Counted from the first letter of the stretch, positions 1 through 6,910 are shown. The stretch: DNA of 12,781 nucleotides from an uncultured Actinomycetes bacterium (GCA_903899145.1 CAIUHY010000034.1:1-12781); one strand, 5' to 3'. The notes: generated from the sequence alone by a model not told the origin. A program made the numbers and translations.

Positions 1-57
1 ACGATCTTGCCTGGGTTCTCTCCAGCTTTCGGCAGAACTGCTTTAGGTGTGCGGGCC

Positions 58-1194
58 ATGGCGCGTATCCTGCCACGGAAATTACGGCAGGATGGGGATG
101 TGGGCTTTGGGTTAGCAGATCTGTCGCAGTCGATGTTCAGCGCTATGGGCTTTGAGGGCGCAAACAATCATTTAGGACTAGATAGTTCAGATCGCACGTG
201 TCTGTTGCTCATAGACGGGCTAGGAGCACAGTTGATCGCTCAACATGCCAATGATGTTCCAGTTTTATCTTCTCTTACTTCGCATATGAATTTAGATTCA
301 CATTTTCCATCAACGACTGCAACAAATTTGGCATCACTGGGAACAGGTGAATTACCCGGGGTGCACGGAATGCTCGGTTACACCGTGCGAGTCCCCAGAA
401 GTGGTGAGCCAGGGAGATTACTCAATGCTCTCAAGTGGGATGATCGAGTAGATCCACTTTATTGGCAAAAAGTTCCAACACTTTTCCAAAGGGCAACTGC
501 TCAAGGAATATCAGTATCAAATATTGCAGCTAAACGATATGAATCAAGTGGGTTTACTCAAGCAGCACTTCGCGGAGCGCATTATCTAGGCGCAAATCAG
601 ATTGTTGATATGGTCAAAGAAGCAAAACGAGCTCTCAAAAATCCACGCTCTTTTGCCTATGTCTATGTGAATCAGGTCGATGAGGCTGGACACAGTGATG
701 GTGTGGGATCAGAGAAATGGCTCGGTGCGCTTTCGATCGTTTCAGATCTCGTTGCTCGTTTGATTGCAGAGTTGCCGAAGGGTACAAAGATTTATATAAC
801 TGCAGATCACGGCATGATTAATGCAGGGCAGAAAATAATTTTGGGAGTTGAAAATAACCTTATGGAGGACGTCACTTTGGTAGGTGGTGAGCCTAGGGCA
901 AGGCATATCTACATAACTCCGGGCGCAGAAAGTGATGTAGCGACAAGGTGGGCGCAGACACTTGGTAAAGGCGCGGATATTTATCTAAAAGATAAGGCAA
1001 TCACAGAAGGTTTATTCGGTCCGCAAGCATCCCAAGAAAGTATTGATCGCATGGGAGATCTAATTGCTATCGCAAAAGGTGATCTCGTTTTACTTGATCC
1101 TGATCGCGCTATTAAAGAAGGTGCAATGGTTGGTCATCACGGCGCGATGACAGAGCAGGAGAGGCTTATTCCTCTTCTTTCTTACCAAACATAA
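58..1194 (+). CDS. AlkP-superfamily phosphodiesterase / nucleotide pyrophosphatase-like protein
   Basis: Predicted metal-dependent phosphohydrolase of the type I phosphodiesterase/nucleotide pyrophosphatase branch of the alkaline phosphatase superfamily; the substrate cannot be read from sequence. Counting from the ATG at 58 (378 residues), the two-metal site is visible in order: Asp53 in LLLIDGLG, the nucleophile Thr86/Thr87 in PSTTATNLASLGTGE, Asp208 and His212 in VDEAGHSDG, Asp250-His251 in ITADHGM, and His360-His361 in GHHGAM. No signal peptide is evident, so it is probably cytoplasmic. The frame is open to the left edge (TTG at 7 is also in frame), so the true start could lie further left. 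The ATG at 58 is chosen because similarity to the family seems to begin near GFGLADL, about 16 residues in; no clear Shine-Dalgarno is present. The 3' end overlaps the end of sepH by 29 bp. Family call is strong, start is weak. Confidence -1.
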   Translation: MARILPRKLRQDGDVGFGLADLSQSMFSAMGFEGANNHLGLDSSDRTCLLLIDGLGAQLIAQHANDVPVLSSLTSHMNLDSHFPSTTATNLASLGTGELPGVHGMLGYTVRVPRSGEPGRLLNALKWDDRVDPLYWQKVPTLFQRATAQGISVSNIAAKRYESSGFTQAALRGAHYLGANQIVDMVKEAKRALKNPRSFAYVYVNQVDEAGHSDGVGSEKWLGALSIVSDLVARLIAELPKGTKIYITADHGMINAGQKIILGVENNLMEDVTLVGGEPRARHIYITPGAESDVATRWAQTLGKGADIYLKDKAITEGLFGPQASQESIDRMGDLIAIAKGDLVLLDPDRAIKEGAMVGHHGAMTEQERLIPLLSYQT

Positions 1195-1966
1195 TGTCAT
1201 CCCATGATGGGATCTTTAAACGTTTTGTAATTCCATCGCGTTCTGCATCATCTGTAAGCTCATCTTCTGTTGGTCCAAGTGGATCTGGTGTTGAAAAGAT
1301 CTGAATAGTCTCTGTTTGTTCTTCACGCACCGCAACAAGGCGTGGTACTGGGCTATCTGATGGATAAACCATCCCGTGGGTAGGAAGCGAGGGCCTAGAG
1401 GTGCGCTGCTCACCGCTAATCCATTCAGCACCTTCATCTTCACTGATCAATGTGCGGTTAGAAGAGTCAAAGGTCCAATTAGCTTGGCCGCTTCCGCCAT
1501 CGGTAAGTGGATACATAAGAAGTATGTTCCATGTGCCATCAATATTGCGGCGTGTATTCCATTCAACGCCCGTCATATCAACACCGCGGGGAGAGAGCTG
1601 GGCAATAGTTGCAGTGGCCAAAGATGGTGAATGTTTTTCTTTTCGTAGTTGTGCTTCCAGTGCTAATCCAATGATGTATGCACGTTCTTGCAAGATTGGA
1701 CCAGAAAATCGCTCAATCTTTTCAATCGTCCAATCAGTATTTTTGGCAATCTCATTCACACTTTCGCCAGCACGCAGGCGCGACTGAATTTCTTTTACAC
1801 CCACAGTCGGTTGCTGATCGTAATCTTCAACAGAGACAAGCCGTGGTTGATTGATCAGAGCACGGAGTTGATCGCCGATACGCAGGGAGTAGACGCGTCC
1901 TTCTGCATCCTGCAGCACTAGCTCACTGCCATCTTCAGATCGGCCGATCAGCCTTAAATCACTCAC
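1166..1966 (-). CDS. sepH: Septation protein SepH (DUF3071)
   Basis: Actinobacterial cell-division protein; in Streptomyces and Mycobacterium SepH binds FtsZ and promotes its assembly. The 266-residue product has the family layout: an N-terminal DUF3071 domain opening MSDLRLIGRSEDGSELVLQD, a helix-turn-helix-like segment at about 55-88 (VGVKEIQSRLRAGES then a second helix), the conserved ILQERAY at 91-97, a variable linker, and the terminal box IPSWDDIMFG at 252-261. It is shorter than the roughly 340-residue Streptomyces protein; the difference is mainly in the linker. The GTG start at 1966 fits the usual family N-terminus. No Shine-Dalgarno is visible; CACTCT sits six bases before the GTG, a poor match to a leaderless -10. 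It lies 34 bp downstream of the MFS gene on the same strand and may be cotranscribed. Its 3' end overlaps the phosphodiesterase gene. Confidence -1.
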   Translation of the reverse strand: MSDLRLIGRSEDGSELVLQDAEGRVYSLRIGDQLRALINQPRLVSVEDYDQQPTVGVKEIQSRLRAGESVNEIAKNTDWTIEKIERFSGPILQERAYIIGLALEAQLRKEKHSPSLATATIAQLSPRGVDMTGVEWNTRRNIDGTWNILLMYPLTDGGSGQANWTFDSSNRTLISEDEGAEWISGEQRTSRPSLPTHGMVYPSDSPVPRLVAVREEQTETIQIFSTPDPLGPTEDELTDDAERDGITKRLKIPSWDDIMFGKKEEE

Positions 1967-2000
1967 GGGGAAAGAGTGCCATACCTTGCGCTGAAAAAAA

Positions 2001-3197
2001 CTAATGCGAGGAGATACGGCGCCAAGTTTTTATATAAGGTAGTAGGGCGAGGTTGGCAAGAACCAGGGATACGAAGGGAACAATGAAAGCTGATCCCGCG
2101 CCCTTGGAGTCGATGATGTGGCCCGTCAGAGGTCCTGGAATGGCCCCACCTAGCGCAAGACCGGCGATAACCCATGCCAAAGTTTCCGTTACTTTGGCGG
2201 AAGGCACAGATTTCTCTGCCACGCCGTAACCAGCAACTATGAGCGGAGCAACGCCAAACCCAGAGATGAATAACGCAATGGAAAGTATCAAAATTGAGTG
2301 AACAAAGAGAAGCGGAATTGAAACAACGGCAATCACCATCATGTTTCGAATGAAGCGCTGTGAATCTGAAATCTTCCATTTGATGGAGCCGTTAAAGATC
2401 GCGGCAACTCCGCTGCCTGCGGCCCAAATTGCCAGGACAAGTCCTGTGTAGGAATTGGCGTTGTGTTGCTGGGTATATCCAACAACAACAAGAGTGAGTG
2501 AGCTAAAGAATGCTCCCATAAATATAAATGGGAAGAAGACTGCCTGCACCGCTCGCATCTTGATCACAAGTTCATGCTTTTCCCCCTCCACTTTTGCAAA
2601 CAATGGTGGCTCTGTTTTTTTCATGCTAATAAAGGCCGTCATACCGGTTGTCATAAAGATCATCGCAAAAAGCATGCCACCAAAGGGAGCAATAAAAGTT
2701 GCTGCCAGGGATGCTATGAGGGGGCCGATAATGAAAATGATTTCATCAACTAATGCCTCAAATGAGTAGGCAGTGTTGATAAGGGAACGGTCATCTCCGA
2801 GTGTCCAGAGCCAACGGCGCCTTACAAGCCCACCAATATTTGGCCAGAAACTTTCCGCTAAGAAGATGAAGGTCATCCACACATATGTGGGGGCGTGGTT
2901 GTAGATCGTGAACAAAAAGAGAAGATCAAAGAGCACATTAAAAGGAATGACAAATCGAAGAACTTTGCGTTGCCCTAATCGGTCGGCATATCTAGACCAT
3001 GTAGGCCCTACGATCGCTGAGATTACAGATGCTCCCGTAGATACCGTTCCGGCAAGAGTGTAGGAGTGTTTCACATGAACGATGACAAATGTGATTGATA
3101 GAAAAGTCATGGAAATAGGTAATCTGGCAAAAAAGCCTGCCAAAGAAAATTTCAGTCCGCCTGGTGTGGCAAAGAGTTTGCGGTAGGGCGTGAACAT
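2001..3197 (-). CDS. MFS transporter
   Basis: Major facilitator superfamily permease, 398 residues, with about twelve hydrophobic segments in two halves. A motif-A-like loop follows the second segment (GPTWSRYADRLGQRKVL, near residues 63-79), and an acidic segment DEIIFIIGPLIAS in the fifth helix region resembles motif C. The charged central loop (MKKTEPPLFAKVEGEKHE) separates the halves. The substrate is unknown; similar actinobacterial proteins are usually annotated only as MFS transporters. The start at 3197 gives MFTPYRKLFATPGGLKF and is supported by a -10-like TAGAAT exactly six bases upstream of the ATG, implying a leaderless mRNA. It is divergent from the inositol-monophosphatase-family gene, with 15 bp between start codons, and precedes sepH on the minus strand. 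Family certain, function unknown. Confidence -1.
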   Translation of the reverse strand: MFTPYRKLFATPGGLKFSLAGFFARLPISMTFLSITFVIVHVKHSYTLAGTVSTGASVISAIVGPTWSRYADRLGQRKVLRFVIPFNVLFDLLFLFTIYNHAPTYVWMTFIFLAESFWPNIGGLVRRRWLWTLGDDRSLINTAYSFEALVDEIIFIIGPLIASLAATFIAPFGGMLFAMIFMTTGMTAFISMKKTEPPLFAKVEGEKHELVIKMRAVQAVFFPFIFMGAFFSSLTLVVVGYTQQHNANSYTGLVLAIWAAGSGVAAIFNGSIKWKISDSQRFIRNMMVIAVVSIPLLFVHSILILSIALFISGFGVAPLIVAGYGVAEKSVPSAKVTETLAWVIAGLALGGAIPGPLTGHIIDSKGAGSAFIVPFVSLVLANLALLPYIKTWRRISSH

Positions 3198-3215
3198 GCC
3201 TAGATTCTAGCCATG
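3195..3215. promoter_or_regulatory. Near-palindromic divergent leaderless promoter
   Basis: This 21-bp segment runs from one start codon to the other and is an inverted repeat except for one mismatched base pair (3199 against 3211) and the central base. On plus it contains TAGATT at 3201-3206, six bases (CTAGCC), then ATG at 3213. On minus it contains TAGAAT at 3209-3204, six bases (CTAGGC), then ATG at 3197. The two -10-like hexamers overlap by three bases, so both cannot be melted independently. A TTGCGG at 3178-3183 with a 17-bp spacer is a plausible plus-strand -35. No Shine-Dalgarno fits between the signals and the start codons, so both transcripts probably begin at the A of ATG. Seen directly: geometry and symmetry. 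Inferred: promoter activity. Confidence -1.
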
Positions 3216-4007
3216 GGCACAGATAAGTCAGATAGTGATCTATCGTTGAGGCGTGAATTATTAGCTTTAGCCATAGATATTGCTCGCAAAGCAGGAGAAC
3301 TCATCTCCGCCCGGCCTGATAATTTTCATCTTAGCCAAAAGACAAATGTCCGCGACTTTGCTACTCAGATGGATTTGGCAAGTGAAAAACTTATTGTGAG
3401 TGAAATTCTTAAAGCCCGCCCTGATGATGGAATCATCGGTGAAGAGGGATCAAATAGAGCAAGTACATCTGGAATTACATGGGTGATTGACCCTATTGAT
3501 GGAACTGTGAATTACTTTTATGGATATCCAGGATGGAATGTAAGCATCGCCGCAAAAGATGAGAAAGATGTATTAGTAGGTGCTGTTTATTCTCCATCGC
3601 TTTCCTCGCTTTGGCACGCAAGCCGTGGCGATGGTGCTTTTCTTAATAATAAGCCGATTAAATGTAATGACCCGGTGGACTTATCTGATGCTCTTATCGG
3701 AACAGGATTTTCATATGATTTAAAGGAGCGCGTCGCCCAAGGAAAATTTATCGCTAATCTAGTTCCTCGAGTGCGTGATATCCGCAGAGGTGGCGCAGGT
3801 GCAGTCGATTTATGTTTTGTTGCAAGTGGAGCAGTTGATGCTTTTTTTGAATCATCACTCCATGAATGGGATATTGCAGCTGGTGGTTTGATCGCACGAG
3901 AAGCCGGAGCCCTGATGAGTGGTCGAAATGGTGGGCCAGCAAACAGGGAGATGACTATCGCGGCTGGACCATCGCTGTACGCTCAGTTAGTCAGGGAGAT
4001 CGGGTAG
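3213..4007 (+). CDS. Inositol monophosphatase family protein
   Basis: Magnesium-dependent, lithium-sensitive-type sugar or polyol phosphatase of the inositol monophosphatase superfamily. The substrate could be myo-inositol-1-phosphate, histidinol phosphate or a related phosphate; sequence alone does not decide. The 264-residue length is normal. Metal ligands are in place: Glu77 in IIGEEG, Asp93 and Asp96 in WVIDPIDGTVNY, and Asp220 in HEWDIAAGG. An upstream DFATQMD (Asp54) matches the usual family element. The start at 3213 fits the common opening ELLALAIDIARKAGELI about 15 residues in, and a TAGATT lies six bases before the ATG, suggesting leaderless translation. It is divergent from the MFS gene and followed by the rplS leader. 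In actinobacteria this family can supply inositol for phosphatidylinositol and mycothiol; that is context only. Confidence -1.
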   Translation: MGTDKSDSDLSLRRELLALAIDIARKAGELISARPDNFHLSQKTNVRDFATQMDLASEKLIVSEILKARPDDGIIGEEGSNRASTSGITWVIDPIDGTVNYFYGYPGWNVSIAAKDEKDVLVGAVYSPSLSSLWHASRGDGAFLNNKPIKCNDPVDLSDALIGTGFSYDLKERVAQGKFIANLVPRVRDIRRGGAGAVDLCFVASGAVDAFFESSLHEWDIAAGGLIAREAGALMSGRNGGPANREMTIAAGPSLYAQLVREIG

Positions 4008-4044
4008 TTCTCCTCGGTTTGTTCACTGAGTGTGCCTTATGGCA

Positions 4045-4080
4045 AGATAGGTCACCTGCCAGAAGGCGACCTGCTTATCT
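4045..4080 (+). promoter_or_regulatory. Potential structured leader hairpin upstream of rplS
   Basis: Between the phosphatase stop and rplS, a 36-nt element can fold into a stepped stem: AGATA (4045-4049) with TATCT (4076-4080), GGTC (4050-4053) with GACC (4068-4071), and GCC (4058-4060) with GGC (4065-4067) closing an AGAA loop. The interruptions are ACCT on the left side and TGCT on the right. All twelve pairs are Watson-Crick. There is no U-tract after it, so it is unlikely to be a simple intrinsic terminator. It ends 23 bases before the rplS Shine-Dalgarno. Ribosomal protein leaders often carry autoregulatory structures, and an L19 leader is known in Firmicutes; whether this is an actinobacterial counterpart is inference. 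It would be transcribed with rplS only if the promoter lies upstream of it. Confidence -1.
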
Positions 4081-4103
4081 CGGCCTTATGTAGTTTTAAG
4101 AGC

Positions 4104-4109
4104 AAAGGA
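4104..4109 (+). promoter_or_regulatory. Ribosome binding site of rplS
   Basis: AAAGGA lies six bases before the ATG at 4116 and fixes that codon as the start, against an in-frame GTG at 4032 that would add a non-L19-like N-terminus. It is one of only two clear Shine-Dalgarno sequences in the window. A TAGTTT at 4091-4096 could be a -10 giving a very short leader, as an alternative to transcription from further upstream. Confidence -1.
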
Positions 4110-4115
4110 ATACCC

Positions 4116-4670
4116 ATGAACGTGTTAGATGCGGTTGATGCCGCTTCCCTTCGTAAGGGAGTAATCAGTTTCCGTCCAGGAGATGAAATAAAGGTACACG
4201 TTCGAGTTATCGAAGGAAGCAAGAGCCGTATTCAGGTTTTCCAAGGTGTTGTAATCCGCCGTCAAGGTGCTGGAGTTCGCGAGACCTTCACAATTCGTAA
4301 ACTTTCCTACGGTGTGGGAGTAGAGCGCACATTTCCAGTGCATACACCTGTTATTGAAAAGTTTGAAATGGTTCGCCGTGGTGATGTTCGCCGCGCAAAG
4401 CTTTACTACCTTCGCGATCTTCGCGGTAAAGCATCTAAGATTAAAGAGCGTCGCGGTGCTAACAATGAATTCATTACCGAAGAAGTATTTGTTGAAGAAG
4501 TAGTTGAAACATTTGAAACCCCTCAAGAGGTGGCTGCTGTTGTTGAAGCACCTGTTGAAACCGTAGAAGTAGTTGAAGAGGCTGAAGCAGTTCGTGTTAT
4601 TGAAAAAGAACTAGTTGCAGAAGTAGAGCCAGTTGCCGATGAGGCAGCTCCTGCGACTGAACAAGCCTAA
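4116..4670 (+). CDS. rplS: 50S ribosomal protein L19 with long acidic C-terminal tail
   Basis: Large-subunit protein at the 30S-50S interface. Residues 1 to about 115 are a complete L19: FRPGDEIKVHVRV at 19-31, FQGVVIRRQGAG at 42-53, FTIRKLSYGVGVERTFP at 58-74, and RRAKLYYLRDLRGKASKIKER at 92-112. The family is normally about 115 residues, but this product has 184. The extra 68 or so residues contain about 20 glutamates, many valines and alanines, and only two basic residues, with imperfect VVE/PVE/TVE repeats. The tail is in frame and ends in a normal stop 11 bases before lepB, so it is not an obvious frameshift product. The start is set by AAAGGA at 4104-4109. It is first gene of an rplS-lepB-rnhB operon; the more usual trmD partner upstream is replaced here by the inositol-monophosphatase-family gene. 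Confidence -1.
   Translation: MNVLDAVDAASLRKGVISFRPGDEIKVHVRVIEGSKSRIQVFQGVVIRRQGAGVRETFTIRKLSYGVGVERTFPVHTPVIEKFEMVRRGDVRRAKLYYLRDLRGKASKIKERRGANNEFITEEVFVEEVVETFETPQEVAAVVEAPVETVEVVEEAEAVRVIEKELVAEVEPVADEAAPATEQA
4491..4577 (+). repeat. Low-complexity GTTGAA repeats in the rplS tail
   Basis: The hexamer GTTGAA, coding Val-Glu, occurs five times in phase (4491, 4503, 4542, 4554, 4572) amid many other GAA and GTT codons. This is the DNA basis of the acidic Val/Glu-rich L19 extension, and the sort of sequence that can grow or shrink by slippage. Confidence -1.
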
Positions 4671-4681
4671 GCACTACTTTT

Positions 4682-5359
4682 ATGCGCCTTCCTAAGAAGG
4701 GTTCACTGCTTCGAGAAGTCCCGGTAGTCATCGTTGCTGCACTAGTTGTTTCAGTTGTCGTAAAGACATTCTTTATTCATTTCTTCTTTATTCCATCTGG
4801 TTCTATGCAAAACACCCTACAAATTGGTGACCGGATTGCTGTTAATAAGTTCGCAAATATTTTCAGTGATATTCGCCGTGGTGAAGTAGTTGTATTCAAA
4901 GACCCAAGTAACTGGCTAGGAACTGCTCAAACTTCAACGGGTTCTCGCATAGTTAGAGATATTAAAAGCGGGCTCGTTGACGTCGGTGTCTTGCCAGATC
5001 CTGCAACTCAATACTTGATTAAACGAGTGATTGGCGTTGGCGGAGATATTGTTATGTGTTGTGATGCCAAAGGTGAGTTAGTTGTCGACGGGGTTTCACT
5101 CAGCGAGCCTTATATCTTTGCCGGTAACTCACCTAGTGATTCAAAATTTAGCGTTACCGTCCCAAAGGGATTTATCTGGGTTATGGGTGATCACCGCGGT
5201 GATAGCGCTGACTCACGTTTTCACACAGAAGATGTTCACCATGGCATGGTTCCACTTGGTGACGTTGTCGGACGAGCTGAGTGGGTCGTATGGCCTTTTA
5301 ATCACGCTAAGTTTTTACCTGTTGGACATGATTTATCGAAAGTGCCCGTCAAGAAGTAA
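4682..5359 (+). CDS. lepB: Signal peptidase I
   Basis: Membrane-bound type I signal peptidase that cleaves signal peptides from exported preproteins on the outer face of the cytoplasmic membrane. The 225-residue protein has a short basic N-terminus, one membrane segment at about 13-36, then the catalytic Ser41 in IPSGSMQNTL. The general-base Lys114 lies in YLIKRVIGVGGD, and box E (GDHRGDSADSR) spans 169-179. An insertion of about 30 residues between boxes C and D, and a CC pair at 126-127 just after the Lys box, are typical of the variable region. It starts 11 bases after the rplS stop without a visible Shine-Dalgarno, and 3 bases separate it from rnhB, so translation is probably coupled within the operon. 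Only one lepB copy is seen here, whereas Streptomyces has several in tandem. Confidence -1.
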   Translation: MRLPKKGSLLREVPVVIVAALVVSVVVKTFFIHFFFIPSGSMQNTLQIGDRIAVNKFANIFSDIRRGEVVVFKDPSNWLGTAQTSTGSRIVRDIKSGLVDVGVLPDPATQYLIKRVIGVGGDIVMCCDAKGELVVDGVSLSEPYIFAGNSPSDSKFSVTVPKGFIWVMGDHRGDSADSRFHTEDVHHGMVPLGDVVGRAEWVVWPFNHAKFLPVGHDLSKVPVKK

Positions 5360-5362
5360 ATA

Positions 5363-5959
5363 ATGATTGAAAGCAAGCTTTACGCATCTGGTATATCGCG
5401 CATCGCAGGTGTTGATGAAGCAGGAAGAGGACCGTGTGCTGGTCCCTTAGTTATTGCAGCAACAATCCTTAAAGACCCTAGTTCGTCAGCACTTTCACGA
5501 GTGAAAGACTCCAAAGCTCTCAGCGAAAAAGTCCGTGAAGAATTATTTGATGTTGTGAAATCAGAGTCGATCGCTTATTCCATTATTGAAATTTCACCTG
5601 AGGAGATTGACCGTATGGGTTTACATAAATCAAATATTGAAGGAATGCGTAGGGCAATTAACGCTCTAGAGGTCACGCCCGATTATGTATTAACCGATGG
5701 ATATTCTATTGAAGGCCTTGCAATCCCAAATTTGGCCGTATGGAAAGGCGATCAAGTTGCACTTTCAATTAGCGCTGCATCAATTTTGGCAAAGGTATAT
5801 CGGGATAAAATCATGATTGCTTGCGACGATATATACCCCGGATATGGCTTTGCAAGACACAAGGGCTATATAACTGCTGCTCATACAGCAGCAATTAATA
5901 CTTTAGGAGTATGCCCAATCCACCGTAGGTCATTTTCTAATATAGCTGCGCTCTTGTAG
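5363..5959 (+). CDS. rnhB: Ribonuclease HII
   Basis: Endonuclease that cuts the RNA strand of RNA-DNA hybrids and nicks at single ribonucleotides misincorporated in DNA. The 198-residue length is standard. Catalytic residues are visible: Asp18 and Glu19 in AGVDEAGRGPCAGPLV, Asp112 in LTDGY, and Asp148 in ILAKVYRDKIM. KDSKALSE (48-55) and KGD (128-130), also family-typical, are present. The ATG at 5363 follows the lepB stop by three bases, so it is translated as the third gene of the rplS-lepB-rnhB unit. The product ends shortly after the usual HRRSF segment and is therefore complete. In many actinobacteria rnhB is followed by DUF2469, yraN and yifB before dprA; none of these is present here. 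Confidence -1.
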   Translation: MIESKLYASGISRIAGVDEAGRGPCAGPLVIAATILKDPSSSALSRVKDSKALSEKVREELFDVVKSESIAYSIIEISPEEIDRMGLHKSNIEGMRRAINALEVTPDYVLTDGYSIEGLAIPNLAVWKGDQVALSISAASILAKVYRDKIMIACDDIYPGYGFARHKGYITAAHTAAINTLGVCPIHRRSFSNIAALL

Positions 5960-5972
5960 CCACAGGCAAAAT

Positions 5973-5981
5973 CTATCCACA
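5973..5981 (+). promoter_or_regulatory. DnaA-box-like nonamer in the rnhB-dprA gap
   Basis: CTATCCACA differs from the consensus DnaA box TTATCCACA at one base. A second CCACAG, matching the last part of the motif, lies upstream at 5960-5965, giving a direct repeat of CCACAG 18 bases apart start-to-start relative to 5978. It sits in the 75-bp spacer just upstream of dprA. A chance match is quite possible. Confidence -1.
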
Positions 5982-6020
5982 GAGCACTTTCTTTTTTATC
6001 AAGCGGATATCTGATCTAAT

Positions 6021-6026
6021 TAGCGT
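6021..6026 (+). promoter_or_regulatory. Candidate -10 element for dprA
   Basis: TAGCGT lies eight bases before the ATG at 6035. It resembles the TAGnnT hexamers placed six bases before other starts in this window, with slightly longer spacing. No Shine-Dalgarno is present, so a leaderless or nearly leaderless dprA-era transcript is the best reading. Confidence -1.
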
Positions 6027-6034
6027 TGTCCTTC

Positions 6035-6910
6035 ATGAATGATGAAGAACGTGCATACGCCTTATTGCTTGGCCTTTTTGAGGGTGGCTCTCGTTATTGG
6101 AGCCAAGAGTTAGCAAAACTAGGAGCAGAACTCTTGGTTGATCGTATTAGTTCTGGCGCTTATTCAGATATTTCACAAGCCCCCATGAGTCTTGCTCAAA
6201 GATTTGAGAGTTTAAATACTACCGAGATTGAAAGTCAGATATGTGCAAGTGGGGCAGTACTCATAACACCAAAGAGCCCTAATTGGCCAACAATGCTTAA
6301 CGATCTTTATGTTCCTCCCATGTCTTTAATCGTTAAAGGCAATGTTGATGTGCTTGGAAAACTTGAACGATCCATTTCAATAGTTGGAACTCGCAAGCCA
6401 TCAAGTTATGGCATGGGTATTTCAACAGAATTCGCAGCAGGCATGAGTGCTAAAGGTTGGACCGTTGTAAGTGGGGGAGCTGTCGGAATTGATGCTTGTG
6501 CGCATAGAGGCGCACTGAGTGTGTCAGGATCCACAGTCGCTGTTCTTGGCTCTGGGGTGAGCTCTCTGTATCCAAGCACGCATCTGAAATTGTTTAGAGA
6601 GATGCAGGAAAGTGGTTTGCTCATCTCTGAAGTTCTCCCTCTCACCAAAGCATCATCACCTAGATTTCTCATTCGAAACCGCATCATCGCAGCTCTTTCT
6701 AAGGGAACACTCGTCGTTGAAGCTGCTGTTCGTAGCGGTTCACTTCGGACAGCAAGAGATGCAGCAGAAATCCTTCGCCTAGTAATGGCAATACCTGGAG
6801 AGATCACCTCATCAACCAGCGATGGTTGCCATCGATTAATCGCTGATCACACGGCGGAGTTAGTGACATCAGTTGATGATTTGATGGAGTTGGTAGGGCC
6901 ACTTAGTTAA
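6035..6910 (+). CDS. dprA: DNA-processing protein DprA
   Basis: Rossmann-fold protein that in naturally competent bacteria binds incoming single-stranded DNA and loads RecA; many non-competent bacteria keep it too. From the ATG at 6035 it has 291 residues. An N-terminal helical region leads into the DprA/Smf core: IVGTRKPSSYG at about 116-126, VVSGGAVGIDACAHRGAL at 144-161, TVAVLGSG at 167-174, RNRIIAALSKGTLVVEA at 214-230, then SGSLRTARDAAE and VMAIPGE. The core is complete, and the protein ends near residue 291 without the winged-helix DML1-like domain of some homologues. A TTG at 6026 would add three residues but overlaps the candidate -10, so the ATG is preferred. era follows after 18 bases and is probably cotranscribed. 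Confidence -1.
   Translation: MNDEERAYALLLGLFEGGSRYWSQELAKLGAELLVDRISSGAYSDISQAPMSLAQRFESLNTTEIESQICASGAVLITPKSPNWPTMLNDLYVPPMSLIVKGNVDVLGKLERSISIVGTRKPSSYGMGISTEFAAGMSAKGWTVVSGGAVGIDACAHRGALSVSGSTVAVLGSGVSSLYPSTHLKLFREMQESGLLISEVLPLTKASSPRFLIRNRIIAALSKGTLVVEAAVRSGSLRTARDAAEILRLVMAIPGEITSSTSDGCHRLIADHTAELVTSVDDLMELVGPLS

Noticed and set aside
1..165. Slightly more GC-rich start of the first gene as a sign of foreign DNA or a fusion.
   Set aside because: The stretch is short, the frame is continuous and the downstream motifs are complete; the window edge prevents a firm judgement.
1966..1990. Seven-codon reading frame (MALFPRE) overlapping the sepH start as a regulatory uORF.
   Set aside because: No start signal precedes it and such short frames are common by chance.
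4031..4090. Direct repeat CCTTATG at 4035 and 4084, and a small TGCC/GGCA hairpin at 4033-4044.
   Set aside because: Too short to stand out from chance; only the longer 4045-4080 stem is reported.
4032..4115. In-frame GTG extension of rplS by 28 residues.
   Set aside because: The added residues do not resemble L19, and a strong Shine-Dalgarno at 4104-4109 is placed correctly for the ATG at 4116; the region fits a structured leader better.
5987..5999. T-rich run after rnhB as an intrinsic terminator.
   Set aside because: No inverted repeat of useful length precedes it.
6026..6034. TTG start for dprA, three residues upstream of the ATG.
   Set aside because: It overlaps the candidate -10 TAGCGT, has no Shine-Dalgarno, and ATG is the stronger codon.
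5960..6034. Replication origin.
   Set aside because: A single near-match DnaA box, no box cluster, no AT-rich unwinding region, and neither dnaA nor dnaN nearby.
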